Assembly (NCBI GenBank): GCA_963818505.1 | Contig: CAWFSJ010000002.1 | Coordinates: 1-64,000 of the forward strand | DNA from: JADKAV01 sp963818505 | Lineage (GTDB): Bacteria > Actinomycetota > Actinomycetes > S36-B12 > UBA10799 | Length of the DNA: 64,000 nt | Reading direction: 5' to 3' | Shown: in pieces, positions 1 to 8,678 of the stretch | How positions within the stretch are numbered: position 1 is the first letter of the stretch | Layout: the number at the start of each line of letters is the position of its first letter | Position numbers and translations under genes: made by a program | The notes under the pieces: model-generated | The model's database searches: none | What the model was told of the DNA's origin: nothing | What the model saw: only the letters and a program-made list of their open reading frames with translations

Positions 1-531
1 ACCGGTCGGTGTTTCGACGCGGGCGACATCGACGTGGTTGTGCTCGCTGCCGGGGTCACCCCGGACTCCTCCGTCGAGACGGACTCCCGTTTGGCCCGCG
101 ATGTGGCGATGGTCAACTTCGTGAGCCAGATGCAACTGGGCACCGAGTTCGTTCAGCGACTGCGGTTGCAGGGCCACGGAGCGCTGGTGGTTCTGTCGTC
201 CGTGGCAGGGGAGCGGCCGCGTGCGGACAACTACGTGTACGGCGCGACCAAGGTCGGCCTGGATGCCTGGGCCAACGGTTTGGCCGACGCTCTTGCCGAC
301 GAGCCGCTGCGGATCATGGTCGTGCGCCCGGGAATGGTGCGCACCCGGATGAGCGCCGGCCACAAGGAGGCGCCGCTGACCTGCGACCCTCAGGATGTGG
401 CTGAAGCCATCGCCAAGAACCTGCGCTCAGGACCGGTCACGGTGTGGGTGCCCGGCTCGCTGCGGGTGCTCATGAGCGGCCTGCGCCACGCACCGCGCCC
501 GGTCTTTCGCCGGGTGTCCAAGATGCGCTGA
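1..531 (+). CDS. DprE2-like SDR-family reductase, 5'-truncated by the window edge
   Basis: The reading frame is open from base 1, so the N-terminus with the NAD(P)-binding glycine motif lies outside the window; 176 residues are visible. The short-chain dehydrogenase signature is present: Ser-Ser in LSSVAGERPRADNYVYG followed by the YGATK (YxxxK) catalytic pair, then VVRPGMVRTRMSAGHKEAPL. This tail, and the ending VLMSGLRHAPRPVFRRVSK, closely resemble mycobacterial DprE2 (Rv3791 type), which reduces the decaprenylphosphoryl 2-keto sugar to decaprenylphosphoryl arabinose. That is a resemblance to a remembered family sequence, not a search result. The partner oxidase DprE1 would be expected just upstream, outside the window. 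A generic SDR is the alternative. Confidence 0.8.
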   Translation, partial: TGRCFDAGDIDVVVLAAGVTPDSSVETDSRLARDVAMVNFVSQMQLGTEFVQRLRLQGHGALVVLSSVAGERPRADNYVYGATKVGLDAWANGLADALADEPLRIMVVRPGMVRTRMSAGHKEAPLTCDPQDVAEAIAKNLRSGPVTVWVPGSLRVLMSGLRHAPRPVFRRVSKMR

Positions 532-548
532 GCGGCGCTTGCCCGGCC

Positions 549-660
549 GTTTGTTGCGTTGTTACCAGCGCTTGGCGCCGGTTGTGGTGTCGTTGCTGGT
601 TTGAGGGCCGTGAACCCAGCAACAACGCCACACTGGGCGCGGGGGGCCGCAACAACACCA
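549..660. repeat. Nested inverted repeat, family A copy 1
   Basis: Intergenic DNA between two convergent genes. Outer arms at 551-566 and 647-660 (GCGTTGTTACC against CCGCAACAACACC) and inner arms at 586-599 and 616-630 can fold into a long nested hairpin. A second element of the same design lies at 1591-1702. The position between converging genes fits a bidirectional terminator or a REP-like element. Confidence 0.6.
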
Positions 661-664
661 CAGT

Positions 665-1465
665 TCAGCCACACCAGCCCCTGGCGCGCAGGTCCTCCGC
701 GATCATCGACATGACGTTGTGAACCGCCCCCATCATTGCTTTGGTCACGACCCGCACCGTCCACCCGAGTTGGGCCAGGCGGTTGCGGGTCTGCGCGTCC
801 TGATGTCGCTGCCGAGGATCCTCATGATGCTCCCCGTCGTACTCGACGTAGACCCGGAACTCCGGCCACACGAGATCGCCGCATCCGATCCACTCGCCTT
901 CGTGGATGACGTCGAAGTTCAACCGCGGCGTGGGCAGGTTGGCCAGGTGAATGTGGACCCGGAGTATGGATTCCCGCGGGGATCTGCTGCTTGGGTCTGC
1001 CATCGCCATGGCCTGCCGCAGCAAGCCCGCCCTTCGGACGCCGCGCGGCACGACCAGGTCGCTGCACAAGCCTCTGCGCTGAATCCGATCCAACGCCGCC
1101 ACGAGGTAGGGCAAGGGTAAGAACTGGCCCAGGTCGAGCCACGTGCGACCTGCATCCGTCACTGGAAGAGTTCGGACAGTAGTGACGGCGCCGACGGTCT
1201 GCGACGCGTGCCACGCGACCCCGCGCCTACTCCCGCGGGCGACACCGTGCGGCACAGTGACATGGAACGGTATGGCGTCCATATGGGACGGCGGGAGCGG
1301 GAGCCCGTGGATCTGTGCGGCAGTTGCGTGCGAGAACGCTGCGCCCGCAGGCAAGACCAGCGAGAATGCTCCGACCTCGTCCCACCAGGAATCCTCACTG
1401 CGGGGTAGACGCACTCCTCGGGTGGGGGTTCGCAGGCCGGCGCGCCGCGTCGAGACGTAGCTCAT
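665..1465 (-). CDS. DUF559-type endonuclease-domain protein
   Basis: This 266-residue protein has the usual layout of actinobacterial DUF559 proteins. An N-terminal half of roughly 150 residues, like AbiEi-type antitoxin-associated proteins (FSHATAAQIHGLPLP), is followed by a C-terminal PD-(D/E)XK/Vsr-like nuclease fold. Candidate active-site residues are E in SPRESILR, D in FDVIHEGEWIGCGDLVWP, and E-Y-D in VYVEYDGEHHE. I chose the ATG at 1465 because GGAGGTGGC lies just ahead of it; a start 13 codons further up has no comparable ribosome-binding site. Family members are widespread singletons of uncertain function. The gene sits between two copies of repeat family A. Confidence 0.8.
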   Translation of the reverse strand: MSYVSTRRAGLRTPTRGVRLPRSEDSWWDEVGAFSLVLPAGAAFSHATAAQIHGLPLPPSHMDAIPFHVTVPHGVARGSRRGVAWHASQTVGAVTTVRTLPVTDAGRTWLDLGQFLPLPYLVAALDRIQRRGLCSDLVVPRGVRRAGLLRQAMAMADPSSRSPRESILRVHIHLANLPTPRLNFDVIHEGEWIGCGDLVWPEFRVYVEYDGEHHEDPRQRHQDAQTRNRLAQLGWTVRVVTKAMMGAVHNVMSMIAEDLRARGWCG

Positions 1466-1590
1466 GCCACCTCCGCCATCGCGGGTCACTTGAAAGGCCG
1501 TCACCTAGTGATCGTGACGCGGTTCGGGTCCAGATTTGCCGAAGGGTTGTGAACTGTGGACGGAGATGGCGGTCAGTCCACAGCCTGGAT

Positions 1591-1702
1591 TGTCGCGTTG
1601 TTACCAACGGGCCTGCCCGGGTGTTGCGTTGTTGCGGTTTTCCGGGACGCGGACCAGCAGCAACGCGACAAACGATCTCCGGGTGGCGTAACAACGCAAC
1701 AA
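1591..1702. repeat. Nested inverted repeat, family A copy 2
   Basis: Outer arms at 1591-1605 and 1686-1702 (CGCGTTGTTACC against GCGTAACAACGC) and inner arms at 1623-1637 and 1655-1670. It has the same order and spacing of arms as the copy at 549-660, with diverged loops. It lies between the start of the DUF559 gene and the end of rmlC. Confidence 0.6.
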
Positions 1703-1713
1703 GGCGGCGGGAC

Positions 1714-2280
1714 TCACCCAAGGTACTTCGGCAACAAGCCCTGGGCGGCCGCCGCTGGCAGGTTCGGAGCCAACCGGTCCTTGTCCGAAAGGATCGGGTC
1801 GGGCACTGGCCAGCGGATGGCCAACGTCGGGCACAGGGGGTTGATTCCGTGTTCGGTGCCAGGGTTGTACCGCTGGGACAGCAGGTACATCACGGTGGCG
1901 TCCTCGGTGAGGGCCTGGAAACCGTGGCCGAGCCCCTCGCTGATCAGCACCGCGGACTTGCGTCGGGCGTCGAGCTCCACCGGGATCCAGCGGCCGTAGG
2001 TCGGTGAACCCACCCGGATGTCGACCACCACGTCGGCCACCCGCCCTTGAACACACGTGACGTACTTGGCCTGGCCCGGGGGTATGTCGGCGAAGTGGAT
2101 GCCGCGCAACGCCCCCTGCCGCGATTGCGACACGTTGCCCTGGCGCACGCACCAATCCGCGCCGGTCACGTCGGCGAGCAGGTCAGGGCGGTACCACTCG
2201 TAGAACTCGCCACGATGATCCTGGTGCGCAGAGGGCGTGATCAGGAAGGCGCCCTGGATCCCGAGCGGTTCGACAATCAC
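1714..2280 (-). CDS. rmlC: dTDP-4-dehydrorhamnose 3,5-epimerase RmlC/RfbC
   Basis: RmlC epimerises dTDP-4-dehydro-6-deoxyglucose at C3 and C5 on the way to dTDP-L-rhamnose, a cell-wall and surface-polysaccharide sugar. The 188-residue length matches the family. The cupin core is visible: GALRGIHFADIPPGQAKYVT carries the catalytic His, followed by GRVADVVVDIRVGSPTYG and the substrate-stacking Tyr region in VMYLLSQRYNPGTEHGI. The GTG start at 2280 has no obvious Shine-Dalgarno sequence but gives the expected N-terminus (IVEPLGIQGAFLITP). The gene stands alone here; rmlA, rmlB and rmlD are not in the window. Confidence 0.93.
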   Translation of the reverse strand: MIVEPLGIQGAFLITPSAHQDHRGEFYEWYRPDLLADVTGADWCVRQGNVSQSRQGALRGIHFADIPPGQAKYVTCVQGRVADVVVDIRVGSPTYGRWIPVELDARRKSAVLISEGLGHGFQALTEDATVMYLLSQRYNPGTEHGINPLCPTLAIRWPVPDPILSDKDRLAPNLPAAAAQGLLPKYLG

Positions 2281-2323
2281 CGCGTCAGTCTGGCAGGTGT
2301 CCGGTTGTCGTGTTCAACTGGCA

Positions 2324-2358
2324 CGCCGAAGGCCCCCACCATCGCAGGGGCCTTGGCG
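2324..2358 (-). terminator. Hairpin terminator after surface-protein gene 1
   Basis: AAGGCCCC at 2329-2336 pairs with GGGGCCTT at 2347-2354, extended by CGCC/GGCG outside a one-base bulge. It follows the stop codon at 2367-2369 on the minus strand by about 10 bases. There is no U-tract, as is common in high-GC actinomycetes. Confidence 0.7.
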
Positions 2359-2366
2359 TTATTGGG

Positions 2367-2705
2367 CTACTTCAGCGTCCAGGCCTTCGCCCAGGTGTTG
2401 GCCTTCCACAGATCGGTCATGCCGGACTTCGGCTGGACCTTCACCTTGACCGTGACACGCACCTTGGCGTATCCACCGGTCTTGACCGACACCTTGCCGG
2501 ACTTGGTGATCTTGGCCTTGCAGAAGGCGGTTTCACCGGCACTTGTCGTCAGCAGCGGACGGCAGATCACGACTGGCTTGAGCATCGTGCAGGAACTCTT
2601 CTTGGTCGTTATCTTGTCCGTCAGGATCTGGTTGCCGACCATCGTCGGCTGCGGCTTGTGCAGCGTGACGTTGATCGGGCAGACCTTCTTGACGACTACC
2701 GGGTT
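2367..2705 (-). other. Shared 112-residue C-terminal module, copy 1
   Basis: The most diverged of five copies, all exactly 112 residues and alignable without gaps. Fixed features are V-V-K-K-x-C-P-I-x-V-T-L-H-K-P, then K-S-S-C, then V-V-x-C-x-P-L, then A-F-C, ending here in LWKANTWAKAWTLK. I do not recognise it as a named domain. Confidence 0.75.
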
Positions 2706-4193
2706 GACCTGGGCCACAGAGTTGACGACCGAGATCGCCGAAACCTGACCCTTGCTGATCGTTGCCTGGTTACCGGGGCTGAACGTCGGCGGGTTGAACG
2801 TCCACCCGCTGGGGTTGGCCGGCAACGTCGGCTCGGACACGGTGCACACAGTCCCGGTCGGAAGATCCGAAATGGTCTCGGACTGCCCGGCCGTCAGTGC
2901 CAGCGTGCCCTTCTTCACCAAAGCGCTCCCGTCAAGGCAGCTGTAGGCGACGTCGAAACTGCCGGCGTAACCCGAGGCCTGCGCGTTGAACTCCTTGGTG
3001 ATCTTCAATGAACCTGTGCCTGTGAACACGTTGGTCGCCGTGCAGGTCACGATCTCCTTGGGATCGATGCTGCCGAGGTTCCACGTGCCCGCACTGGTGG
3101 CGGTCACGCTGAAGGCACGCTGTGTGCCTTCCAGCAAGTTCTTCGCCATGCAGTCGAGAGCCGTCGCCGGCGTGTAGCCGAGCTTGCCCTTCTCCGTCAC
3201 GATGACCGGGTCGCTCACAAGGTCACCCTCAGGCTCCCACTGGAACGTCGCAGCGCCGGACTGGCTGGTCACGACGGACTTGGTGCTCGCCACGCCAGCG
3301 GTGATGTCGTCGCTGCCGGGCTTGACCCACTGCCCGTTGCCCTGCGGGATGGTCACGGTGGTGTCGAACGTCCACCCGTCGGCCGGTGTCGGCTCGGGGT
3401 TCTCAGACGAGGTGATCACCTTTGTGATCGTCAACGATGGGGCGCACAGTTGAACAGCGATCGTCTTGAGCGTCTTGGCAAGCGCGGCGTAGTCGGTCGT
3501 CGTCGTGTAGCCGGCGGTTGCGAAGTTGGAACCGTCCGCCAGCATCTCAGTGCTGCTCGTAACGGCCTTGATCGCACCAGGGCTCACCTGGCCGACGCCG
3601 ATGCCGAACATGTGCACACCTGCGGTCTTCATCTGGTCGGCGATCTTCACGGCCTCACCTAGCGGGTCCCCTCCGTCGTTGGTGGTGTTCGGTTAGCCGT
3701 CGGTGATGAGGACCAGAAGGTCGGGCGCGCTATCGGGCGTGAACCCGTTGAAGGACGCCTGCGACTTCAGGAATCCGTCCTGCCAGTTGGTCATGCCGCT
3801 ACTTACAAGGTCCTTGTAGCTGCCTTGAATCGTGGGCAACTCGGCGCTGGTCAAGGCAGTGGGCGCAAGGTTCTTGCCCTGTGTGGGCGGCCAGTTGTTG
3901 TTGATGTAGCCGGGGCTGGTGTCTGAGAAAGTCGTCACAGAGACCGCGGAACCGGTGTCCACGAGAGCCTCGGTGAAGGCGTCGGATGCCTTCTTGAGGT
4001 TCGCTATGCCCGTCTCCCCGATCGAGCCCGAACTGTCCAGGACCAGCGCGAAGTCGAGACCGCACTTGGCGGTCAGCGGCGGATTGGGTACTGGTGGTAC
4101 TAGCGTGGCCGTAGCGGGTGAGCCAGCGGCCAGAGTCAGGCCTGCCGCCATCCCTACGGCTGCTACTGCGGAGATCATCCGCTTGACGAACAT
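2367..4193 (-). pseudogene. Secreted VWA/SpaA-like surface protein 1, interrupted by an in-frame TAA
   Basis: One continuous reading frame of 609 codons is broken only by TAA at 3693-3695 (codon 167), inside the VWA domain directly after LLVLITDG. The paralog at 13172-14821 has ITDGNPNTVNP there, so a single sense codon has become a stop. The start ATG at 4193 follows GGAAGG and opens a Sec signal peptide (FVKRMISAVAAVGMAAGL). The VWA metal site DSSGS is present. After the stop the frame continues through a prealbumin/CnaB-like region to the shared 112-residue C-terminal module (bases 2367-2705). It could be a recent pseudogene, a sequencing error, or two separately translated pieces; a GTG at 3650 could start the second. 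Confidence 0.75.
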
Positions 4194-4316
4194 GATCGTT
4201 CCTTCCACTCGTGTCGGCTGCCCTGAAGGCACGCCCTGCGGAAGCAACGCAGAGTGATCAATAACGCCGAACAATCACCCTGTGGGAGGATGCCCCCTCA
4301 GCCATCCGACCCTGTG

Positions 4317-4331
4317 CGGAGCAACTCTCCG
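4317..4331 (-). promoter_or_regulatory. Candidate operator: 5+5+5 inverted repeat upstream of surface gene 1
   Basis: CGGAG-CAACT-CTCCG, about 125 bases ahead of the ATG, is followed directly on the plus strand by TACATCTCAAG. Similar stems with similar flanks lie upstream of surface genes 3 and 5. The function is inferred only from recurrence. Confidence 0.4.
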
Positions 4332-4464
4332 TACATCTCAAGCGTAGTTCCCGGGGATTACGAAACGGAAGGTGTCGGAACATCTGAGTTTGGTTGATCC
4401 CGGATCGTGGCCGCAGCGATGCCCGATTTGTGATGCGGCGCCCACCGGCCGGCTGCTGAATGCC

Positions 4465-4498
4465 GAAGGCCCCCGCTCCTGGTGGGGCGGGGGCCTTC
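4465..4498 (-). terminator. Hairpin terminator after surface-protein gene 2
   Basis: GAAGGCCCCCGC pairs with GCGGGGGCCTTC in a near-perfect stem, just past the stop codon at 4516. The same hairpin recurs base for base at 8289-8322. Confidence 0.85.
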
Positions 4499-4515
4499 GT
4501 GGTTGGTGCTGGGGG

Positions 4516-4854
4516 TTACCTGAGGATCCAGGACTTGCGCCAGCTGTTGGGCTTCCAGCGGTCTTCGAATCCGGGCTTCGGCTTGGCCCTGACGATGACC
4601 GTGACGCGGACGGCGTCGTAGCCCTTCGTCTTGACCGTGACCCGGCCCTTCTTGGTGACCTTGGTCTGGCAGAAGGCCTTCTCGCCTGCGGTGGTGCTGG
4701 CCAGTGGCCGGCAGAGCACCACGGGCTTGAGCAGGACACAGGAGGACTTCTTGGTCTTGATCTTGTCGGTCAAGATCTTGTTACCGACCTTCTTCGGCTG
4801 CGGCTTGTGCAGCGTGACGTCGATCGGGCAGATCTTCTTGACCACGATCGGGTT
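4516..4854 (-). other. Shared 112-residue C-terminal module, copy 2
   Basis: Encodes the module with cysteines in KKIC, KSSC, VVLC and AFC and the tail RWKPNSWRKSWILR. The DNA from 4460 to 4858, including the terminator, is identical by eye to 8284-8682. Confidence 0.8.
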
Positions 4855-7800
4855 GACCTGCGACACCGAGTTGACCACGGTGACAGTGACCGTCTGGTCC
4901 TTGGCCGTGATCGTGACCTGGCCGTTGGCCGGGGTGAAGGTCGCGGCGTTGAACTCCCAGCCGGTCGGGTTGGCCGGCAGTGCGGGTTCGGTCACGGTGC
5001 AGGTGGTGCCGGTGGGCAGCCCGCCGATGGTCTTCGACTCGCCCGCGGCGAGGGCCACGGTGCCGTTGCTGACCGGGTCGGCGCCATCCACACAGGTGTA
5101 GGTGATGTCGAAGGTTCCGGTGTAGCCGGATTGCTGCGGGTTGAATTCCTTGGTGATCGTCAGTGAGCCCAGGTCACGGGTGTTCACGATGGTGCAGGTG
5201 ACCCGCTGGCCCTTCTTCAACGTGATCTTGTCGCCGTTGTTGAGCTGACCGTCCACTAGGGCAGCGGGCTGCCCCTCATCGTCGGGCATGCACACCCAGT
5301 CACTGGGGGAGTAGCCGCCAGGGCCAGTCTCGGACAACGTGTACTCGGTACCGGCGTACACATCCTCGAACTTGCCCGAACCACCCTTGTTGGAGAAGTT
5401 GAGGTCAGTTTCCGGGCTGCCCTTGGCCGACAACGTGAAGTCATCAGCAGACGCCTTACCCTTGACCTGCTTCACCAACTTCAGGTGAGCCAGGTTGCGG
5501 CGGTTCTCGATCTTGCACACCACGGTGGTGTTGCTGGGGACGGTCACTACGTTGCCGTCGAGCAGTTGCTCCTCGACCAACTGGGCAGCGCGGTCATCGC
5601 CATTCTGAACCTCACAACTCCATTCACCGGCGGTGTAGTTGTTCTCCGCGGCGTCTGGAGTCTCAGACAGGGTGTACGGGGTCTCCGCCCACACCTCGCG
5701 CGGCTCGGTGTTGTTGCCGGGCTCGGAGTAGTTCTTTCCGTCCTTGCTATCCGCCTTGAGCGTCCACTTGCCGGGGGTCAAGGAACCGGTCGGCTCGGGA
5801 ACCTCCTTGATCAGCAGCAGTTGTGCCGTGTCGCGGGTGAGGAGGTTCTGGACGATGACGGTGGCGGTGGGGTTGTCTTTGCTGACGACGACTTTGCCGT
5901 TGGCGGGGACGTAGGTGGGGGGCTGGTAGGTCCAGCCGGTGGGTGCCCCGGTGGGGGTGGTTTCGGTGATGGTGCATTCGGTGCCGGTGGGGATGCCGGT
6001 CACGGCTGTGGTGTCACCGGCCTTGATGTTGACCGTCTGTTTGGGGTCGGTGCCGCATTTGTAGTCGATCGCGTACAGCTTGTTGGCGTCCACGGGTGCG
6101 CCGTTGGTGGTCAGTTCCTTCTTGATCTGGAACTGGCCGAGGTCGCGGGTGAGGAGGTTCTGGACGATGACGGTGGCGGTGGGGTTGTCTTTGCTGACGA
6201 CGACTTTGCCGTTGGCGGGGACGTAGGTGGGGGGCTGGTAGGTCCAGCCGGTGGGTGCCCCGGTGGGGGTGGTTTCGGTGATGGTGCATTCGGTGCCGGT
6301 GGGGATGCCGGTCACGGCTGTGGTGTCACCGGCCTTGATGTTGACCGTCTGTTTGGGGTCGGTGCCGCATTTGTAGTCGATCGCGTACAGCTTGTTGGCG
6401 TCCACGGGTGCGCCGTTGGTGGTCAGTTCCTTCTTGATCTGGAACTGGCCGAGGTCGCGGGTGAGGAGGTTCTGGACGATGACGGTGGCGGTGGGGTTGT
6501 CTTTGCTGACGACGACTTTGCCGTTGGCGGGGACGTAGGTGGGGGGCTGGTAGGTCCAGCCGGTGGGTGCCCCGGTGGGGGTGGTTTCGGTGATGGTGCA
6601 TTCGGTGCCGGTGGGGATGCCGGTCACGGCTGTGGTGTCACCGGCCTTGATGTTGACCGTCTGTTTGGGGTCGGTGCCGCATTTGTAGTCGATCGCGTAC
6701 AGCTTGTTGGCGTCCACGGGTGCGCCGTTGGTGGTCAGTTCCTTCTTGATCTGGAACTGGCCCCTGTCACGCTTGTTGTAGATCTCGCAACTCATCGACT
6801 GGTCTGCCTTGAGGTTCGTCACGTCGAAATATGCGCTGCCGTTCGCGATCGTCAGGTCACCCTGTTCCGGGGTGCGCGGGTTGACGCTGGCGTTGAAGGT
6901 GCATCGGTACCCGAAGTTGGTCCGAGGTGTGAAGCCGGGCTTGAGCGTCTCACTGATCCGCACACTCGGCGCCGGGTTCTTGGTGTTCCACGGCGACTTT
7001 GGGGTGTACTGGAACTGGACGGTGCCCTTGGGCGGGTCGTTCGCGTTCACCGGTGCAGGTGCAGTGGTGCCAGTGACGAACTGGTCGGTGTCATTGACTG
7101 GCCTGATCCAGGTGAAGTCCGTCTTGATGGTCGCGTTCTTCACCTCGGCCCTCATGTCCCAACCGCTAGCCGGTGCGTACGTTCCGGCGGTGCCTTCGTC
7201 GGTGAGCTTGGTAAGGGTGATCGAGCCGCCGCACAGGGAAGCTGCCACGTTCTTCAGGGACTGGGTGAGGTTCGCGAAGTCCTGGGTGACCAGGACGTCG
7301 AAGTCATTGATCGTGGAGTTCGCGCCGACCGAATTGACCAATACAGGCCCTGAGACCTGCTTGAGCCGACCCTCGGAGCCGGAGTCTATAGAACTACCGA
7401 CCCCCACCGCGAGAACCCTGTTGCCTCGGCCCTTGAGCGAGTTCGACTGGGGGATCGCGGCGTCAGTGCCCTGCTGGTTCGTGGCGTCCGAGCTCGTTGT
7501 GGTGCCTACCCGGGTCGGGTCGCCATCGGTGATGAAGACGATCAAGCCGTTGCTGATCTGAGGGGTCTCGCCGTTGGGTGCCGGCTGGTCAGCGCTCCAC
7601 AAGGCCGACTCCCAGTTCGTTCCCGGGTAGATGTAGCCCTGTTCGTTGTGGTACTTCGTCTGAATCTCCGACTTGGTGGTGGCCAGAGTCGAGGGGTTTG
7701 GGGGAGTGTTGCTGCTGATGCTTCGGCGCGGGGAAATCTGGGCTGTGGTTCCTGAGAACTGGATCACCCTGGAGGTGGAGTTGGTGTTGTCCAAGCCATC

Positions 7801-8028
7801 CAGGAACGCGTTCGCTGCCGTCCTGACCTGCCCCTGCTCCGTCTCGTTGATCGAACTCGACGCATCAAGCACCAACGTGATCGGAATACCGCAGCCTTGC
7901 AGCGTGGGGTTGGGGCTGGTGGGAGGACTCACGGCGGCTGCGGGAGCGGTGGCGGCCACGACGCCGGCGGTGGCAAGACCCGCCACCACGGCAGTTGACG
8001 TGACCCCCGAGATCAAGCGCCTGATCAT
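4516..8028 (-). CDS. Secreted VWA-SpaA/CnaB repeat surface protein 2
   Basis: This 1170-residue protein is intact. The ATG at 8028, preceded by GGAAGG, opens a signal peptide (IRRLISGVTSTAVVAGL). Domains in order are: VWA at about residues 40-250 with metal-site motif DASSS and ITDGDP; a prealbumin-like region at about 265-420; three identical 104-residue CnaB-like repeats at 421-732; two to three further SpaA/CnaB-like domains (LVKQVKG... YTLSE... CTIVNTR) to about 1055; and the shared C-terminal module at 1059-1170. K in the first strand, E in YTLSE or TITE, and N in the last strand fit self-forming isopeptide bonds in this fold. No LPXTG, no transmembrane tail and no sortase gene nearby. 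It is probably an exported adhesin or matrix protein; the ligand is unknown. Confidence 0.85.
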   Translation of the reverse strand: MIRRLISGVTSTAVVAGLATAGVVAATAPAAAVSPPTSPNPTLQGCGIPITLVLDASSSINETEQGQVRTAANAFLDGLDNTNSTSRVIQFSGTTAQISPRRSISSNTPPNPSTLATTKSEIQTKYHNEQGYIYPGTNWESALWSADQPAPNGETPQISNGLIVFITDGDPTRVGTTTSSDATNQQGTDAAIPQSNSLKGRGNRVLAVGVGSSIDSGSEGRLKQVSGPVLVNSVGANSTINDFDVLVTQDFANLTQSLKNVAASLCGGSITLTKLTDEGTAGTYAPASGWDMRAEVKNATIKTDFTWIRPVNDTDQFVTGTTAPAPVNANDPPKGTVQFQYTPKSPWNTKNPAPSVRISETLKPGFTPRTNFGYRCTFNASVNPRTPEQGDLTIANGSAYFDVTNLKADQSMSCEIYNKRDRGQFQIKKELTTNGAPVDANKLYAIDYKCGTDPKQTVNIKAGDTTAVTGIPTGTECTITETTPTGAPTGWTYQPPTYVPANGKVVVSKDNPTATVIVQNLLTRDLGQFQIKKELTTNGAPVDANKLYAIDYKCGTDPKQTVNIKAGDTTAVTGIPTGTECTITETTPTGAPTGWTYQPPTYVPANGKVVVSKDNPTATVIVQNLLTRDLGQFQIKKELTTNGAPVDANKLYAIDYKCGTDPKQTVNIKAGDTTAVTGIPTGTECTITETTPTGAPTGWTYQPPTYVPANGKVVVSKDNPTATVIVQNLLTRDTAQLLLIKEVPEPTGSLTPGKWTLKADSKDGKNYSEPGNNTEPREVWAETPYTLSETPDAAENNYTAGEWSCEVQNGDDRAAQLVEEQLLDGNVVTVPSNTTVVCKIENRRNLAHLKLVKQVKGKASADDFTLSAKGSPETDLNFSNKGGSGKFEDVYAGTEYTLSETGPGGYSPSDWVCMPDDEGQPAALVDGQLNNGDKITLKKGQRVTCTIVNTRDLGSLTITKEFNPQQSGYTGTFDITYTCVDGADPVSNGTVALAAGESKTIGGLPTGTTCTVTEPALPANPTGWEFNAATFTPANGQVTITAKDQTVTVTVVNSVSQVNPIVVKKICPIDVTLHKPQPKKVGNKILTDKIKTKKSSCVLLKPVVLCRPLASTTAGEKAFCQTKVTKKGRVTVKTKGYDAVRVTVIVRAKPKPGFEDRWKPNSWRKSWILR
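5831..6766 (-). repeat. Three identical 312-bp tandem repeats inside surface gene 2
   Basis: Units 5831-6142, 6143-6454 and 6455-6766 each encode 104 residues beginning near GQFQIKKELTTNGAPVDANK and ending VIVQNLLTR. I see no base differences between units apart from the outer edges, so the duplication is recent or maintained by recombination. Each unit has the K/E/N residues and two cysteines of a CnaB-like fold. Confidence 0.9.
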
Positions 8029-8131
8029 TCTGATGCCTTCCGCTGGAGCGATCACATTCGGTGACGAGAAGTGTCCATCATTTCTTCCCGGCGATTTCCC
8101 GGCGGCTCCACATGGGCCGAAAGGACTACCT

Positions 8132-8144
8132 CAGGGTAACCCTG
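8132..8144 (-). promoter_or_regulatory. Candidate operator stem upstream of surface gene 2 (weaker match)
   Basis: CAGGG-TAA-CCCTG is a perfect 5-bp stem with a shorter loop than its counterparts, about 104 bases ahead of the ATG. The flanking TACATCCCTC seen at genes 3 and 5 is absent, so it may be coincidental. Confidence 0.25.
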
Positions 8145-8288
8145 CGTGTTCGGAATTGGGAAGTACCCATTTGGGGGACACATTCACGTCGGCGCCGGGT
8201 TGCCCGCGTGCTGCGAAGTTCCGCGGACCCCTAGAACCCGCGCGGCGTGTCGGCGGAACTTCGCAACAGCGGCGGTGTCGGGCATGCC

Positions 8289-8322
8289 GAAGGCCCCCGC
8301 TCCTGGTGGGGCGGGGGCCTTC
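8289..8322 (-). terminator. Hairpin terminator after surface-protein gene 3
   Basis: Same sequence as the hairpin at 4465-4498, placed the same distance from the stop codon of the paralogous gene. Confidence 0.85.
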
Positions 8323-8339
8323 GTGGTTGGTGCTGGGGG

Positions 8340-8678
8340 TTACCTGAGGATCCAGGACTTGCGCCAGCTGTTGGGCTTCCAGCGGTCTTCGAATCCGGGC
8401 TTCGGCTTGGCCCTGACGATGACCGTGACGCGGACGGCGTCGTAGCCCTTCGTCTTGACCGTGACCCGGCCCTTCTTGGTGACCTTGGTCTGGCAGAAGG
8501 CCTTCTCGCCTGCGGTGGTGCTGGCCAGTGGCCGGCAGAGCACCACGGGCTTGAGCAGGACACAGGAGGACTTCTTGGTCTTGATCTTGTCGGTCAAGAT
8601 CTTGTTACCGACCTTCTTCGGCTGCGGCTTGTGCAGCGTGACGTCGATCGGGCAGATCTTCTTGACCACGATCGGGTT
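8340..8678 (-). other. Shared 112-residue C-terminal module, copy 3
   Basis: Encodes the same residues as copy 2 and lies within a 399-bp stretch (8284-8682) identical to 4460-4858. Confidence 0.8.

Noticed and set aside
5485..7353. Long plus-strand open frame opposite the repeat region of surface gene 2
   Set aside because: Low-complexity Gly/Val/Asp product that repeats with the 312-bp units; an antisense shadow of the real gene, without ribosome-binding site or family resemblance.
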